From JANXXV01 sp038230275 (lineage in GTDB: Bacteria > Acidobacteriota > Terriglobia > Bryobacterales > Bryobacteraceae), in assembly GCA_038230275.1 (NCBI GenBank), contig JBBRNO010000142.1, forward strand, positions 1-17,145: a DNA stretch of 17,145 nucleotides, in the 5' to 3' direction. Position numbers and translations under genes: made by a program. The first letter of the stretch is position 1; every line of letters begins with the position of its first letter. The notes under the pieces were generated by a model. That model did not search any database. It was not told the DNA's origin and was given only the letters and a program-made list of their open reading frames with translations. Shown piece after piece: positions 15,913 to 17,145 of the stretch.

Positions 15913-17145
15913 TTGCCGGCCGCGCCTATGGATTCGAAGTTCGCCTGAATGGAGTCTGTTATACACCGCGCCAGATGCCCCACTATCGGTTCCCGCAGCA
16001 GGACGCCACCGCTGGCCCCTTCCAGCCTGTGGATCACGGCGCCACCCGAAAGAGACTTCCAACCTAAACGAGGGTCGAGTTCAGGCTCAATCTGATTCTC
16101 GCCGGCGATAATCAGCACAGCGGAGCCGGCGTATGGCTTGGGTGCATACTGCGCCATGGCTAAAAAGTTGGTGTGAACCAGTGCCTGCTTCACAATCTCG
16201 GCGCGGAAGGAGTCGTGCATTCGCTTGCGAGCAATGGCTTCCTTCAACAACCGGCTCAGCCGCAACAGGTAAACGGCATTTTCCCACCCGCGGCACTTGC
16301 GAAATGCCTGCACGTGCTGCCGGGTGCGCATGGATAGAAACATCATTCCCCGATATAGCGGAGACGATGACAGCCGCTTCATTTCAACCGAGCTCGGCAT
16401 CCACGCCTCTATCAACAGCAACGTCGCCACCTCTTCCCCTTGCGCGTGTAGTTGCTGCGCCATTTCGTAGGCGACAGTTCCCCCCATGCAAGCTCCCGCA
16501 ATATTGTAAGGTCCGTGCGGTTGCACCGTTTGGATTTCCGATAAAAAGTGAGCCGCTATCTGCTCAATCGCCTCCAGGGGTGCCGCCTCTCCATCAACGC
16601 CCACCGAATGAAGTCCGTAGAGAGGTTGTTCCGAGCCAAGCGCCAAGGCAAGCTGGGTACAGTACATCACGTTGCCATGCACTCCCGGAACCAGGAATAG
16701 AGGCGGCCTGGAACCGGTAGGGCGGATCGCGACCAGCGATTTCCACCGCGCTTTCAATCCGCCTTCCTTCAGTTTGGCCGCCATTTCCGCGACAGTTGGA
16801 AATTCAAATAGCAGCGCTACCGGGAGTTTCCCAAACACCGGCTCCATCTGCGAAAACAGTTTGATGGCCAGCAGAGAGTGTCCGCCCAGCGCAAAGAAGT
16901 TATCGTAGACTCCGATGCTATCCAGCCCCAGTACCTGCTTCCAAATCGTCAGAATTTGCGTTTCAAGAGCGTTCCGCGGCCCGGTAGTCTCCAGCGGAAC
17001 CTCTTCCGGAGCGGGCAGAGCGTTGCGGTCGACTTTCTTGTTGGGGGTCAAGGGGAAGGAATCGAGAGTGACGAAAGCGGCGGGAACCATGTAGTCGGGC
17101 AGCTTGCCCAACAGCGCCTCGCGCAGCGCCTTGGAGTCCATCGCC
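15909..17145 (-). CDS. NRPS C-terminal fragment: end of A domain, PCP, thioesterase (5' end outside window)
   Basis: This is the final part of a non-ribosomal peptide synthetase that would activate the last amino acid, hold it on a carrier protein and release the peptide in the cytoplasm. The frame is open to the right edge, so the gene starts outside the window; the ATG at 17141 lies inside an A domain. Numbering from that Met: tail of the A domain at about 1-45, with the A10 motif NKKVDR and its Lys at 36; PCP at about 55-125, with GGHSL and phosphopantetheine Ser89; TE at about 145-405. The TE shows GACMGG, giving Cys218 where a Ser nucleophile is usual. The acid position reads LIEAW (Glu245 instead of Asp), and the usual G-D/N-H segment reads GASGG with no His. 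The fold and PCP are clear, but TE activity is doubtful or specialised. The stop overlaps the exporter start by 4 bp. The A-domain specificity pocket lies outside the window. Confidence 0.95.
   Translation of the reverse strand, partial: AMDSKALREALLGKLPDYMVPAAFVTLDSFPLTPNKKVDRNALPAPEEVPLETTGPRNALETQILTIWKQVLGLDSIGVYDNFFALGGHSLLAIKLFSQMEPVFGKLPVALLFEFPTVAEMAAKLKEGGLKARWKSLVAIRPTGSRPPLFLVPGVHGNVMYCTQLALALGSEQPLYGLHSVGVDGEAAPLEAIEQIAAHFLSEIQTVQPHGPYNIAGACMGGTVAYEMAQQLHAQGEEVATLLLIEAWMPSSVEMKRLSSSPLYRGMMFLSMRTRQHVQAFRKCRGWENAVYLLRLSRLLKEAIARKRMHDSFRAEIVKQALVHTNFLAMAQYAPKPYAGSAVLIIAGENQIEPELDPRLGWKSLSGGAVIHRLEGASGGVLLREPIVGHLARCITDSIQANFESIGAAGK

Noticed and set aside
15913..16062. A longer N-terminus for the exporter starting at 16062
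   Set aside because: The extra 50 residues overlap the NRPS coding sequence and look unlike the family N-terminus. The ATG at 15912 gives the usual length and an ATGA overlap.
1..17145. tRNA, rRNA, CRISPR array, insertion sequence or integrase
   Set aside because: None seen on either strand; nearly the whole window is megasynthase and exporter coding sequence.

Overview
The window is part of a large modular NRPS/type I PKS biosynthetic cluster. All five genes lie on the minus strand, so transcription runs from the right edge to the left. Base composition is GC-rich, roughly 60% by eye. The gene types and long megasynthases fit a soil or secondary-metabolite-rich Gram-negative bacterium such as an Acidobacteriota of the Solibacter/Bryobacter kind, or a myxobacterium. 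That assignment is inference with low confidence, because no taxonomic marker gene is present.

Layout in transcription order: (1) the C-terminal end of an NRPS (tail of an A domain, PCP, thioesterase), 15909-17145, cut by the right edge; (2) a fused membrane/ATPase exporter of the cyclic-peptide (PvdE/SyrD) type, 14272-15912; (3) a 138-bp gap, the only real intergenic space; (4) a 2424-aa PKS, 6859-14133, which I call PKS A, with a type II thioesterase fused to the N-terminus of a complete KS-AT-DH-psiKR-ER-KR-ACP module; (5) a 1611-aa PKS, 2024-6859 (PKS B), with KS-DH-psiKR-ER-KR-ACP and no AT; (6) the start of another PKS, 1-2027 (PKS C), with an N-terminal helix, KS and part of an AT, cut by the left edge. 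Three of the four gene junctions are 1-4 bp stop/start overlaps, so the genes probably form one operon with translational coupling.

Working model: PKS A, B and C act in series, judged from matching C-terminal 'LSExEA' helices and N-terminal 'LSxxKxAL' helices. A and B each carry a full reductive loop and would add saturated, possibly methyl-branched two-carbon units. C loads malonyl-CoA by its AT motif. The NRPS builds a peptide part and the ABC protein exports the product or a precursor. No loading module is visible, and the NRPS with its TE lies upstream of the PKS genes, so gene order is not simply colinear.

Most notable: the clean loss of the AT from PKS B with the post-AT linker retained; the TEII fused in front of a PKS module; an NRPS thioesterase in which all three expected catalytic residues are changed (Ser to Cys, Asp to Glu, His absent); and an abrupt change of codon use inside the KS of PKS C, suggesting recombination between modules.
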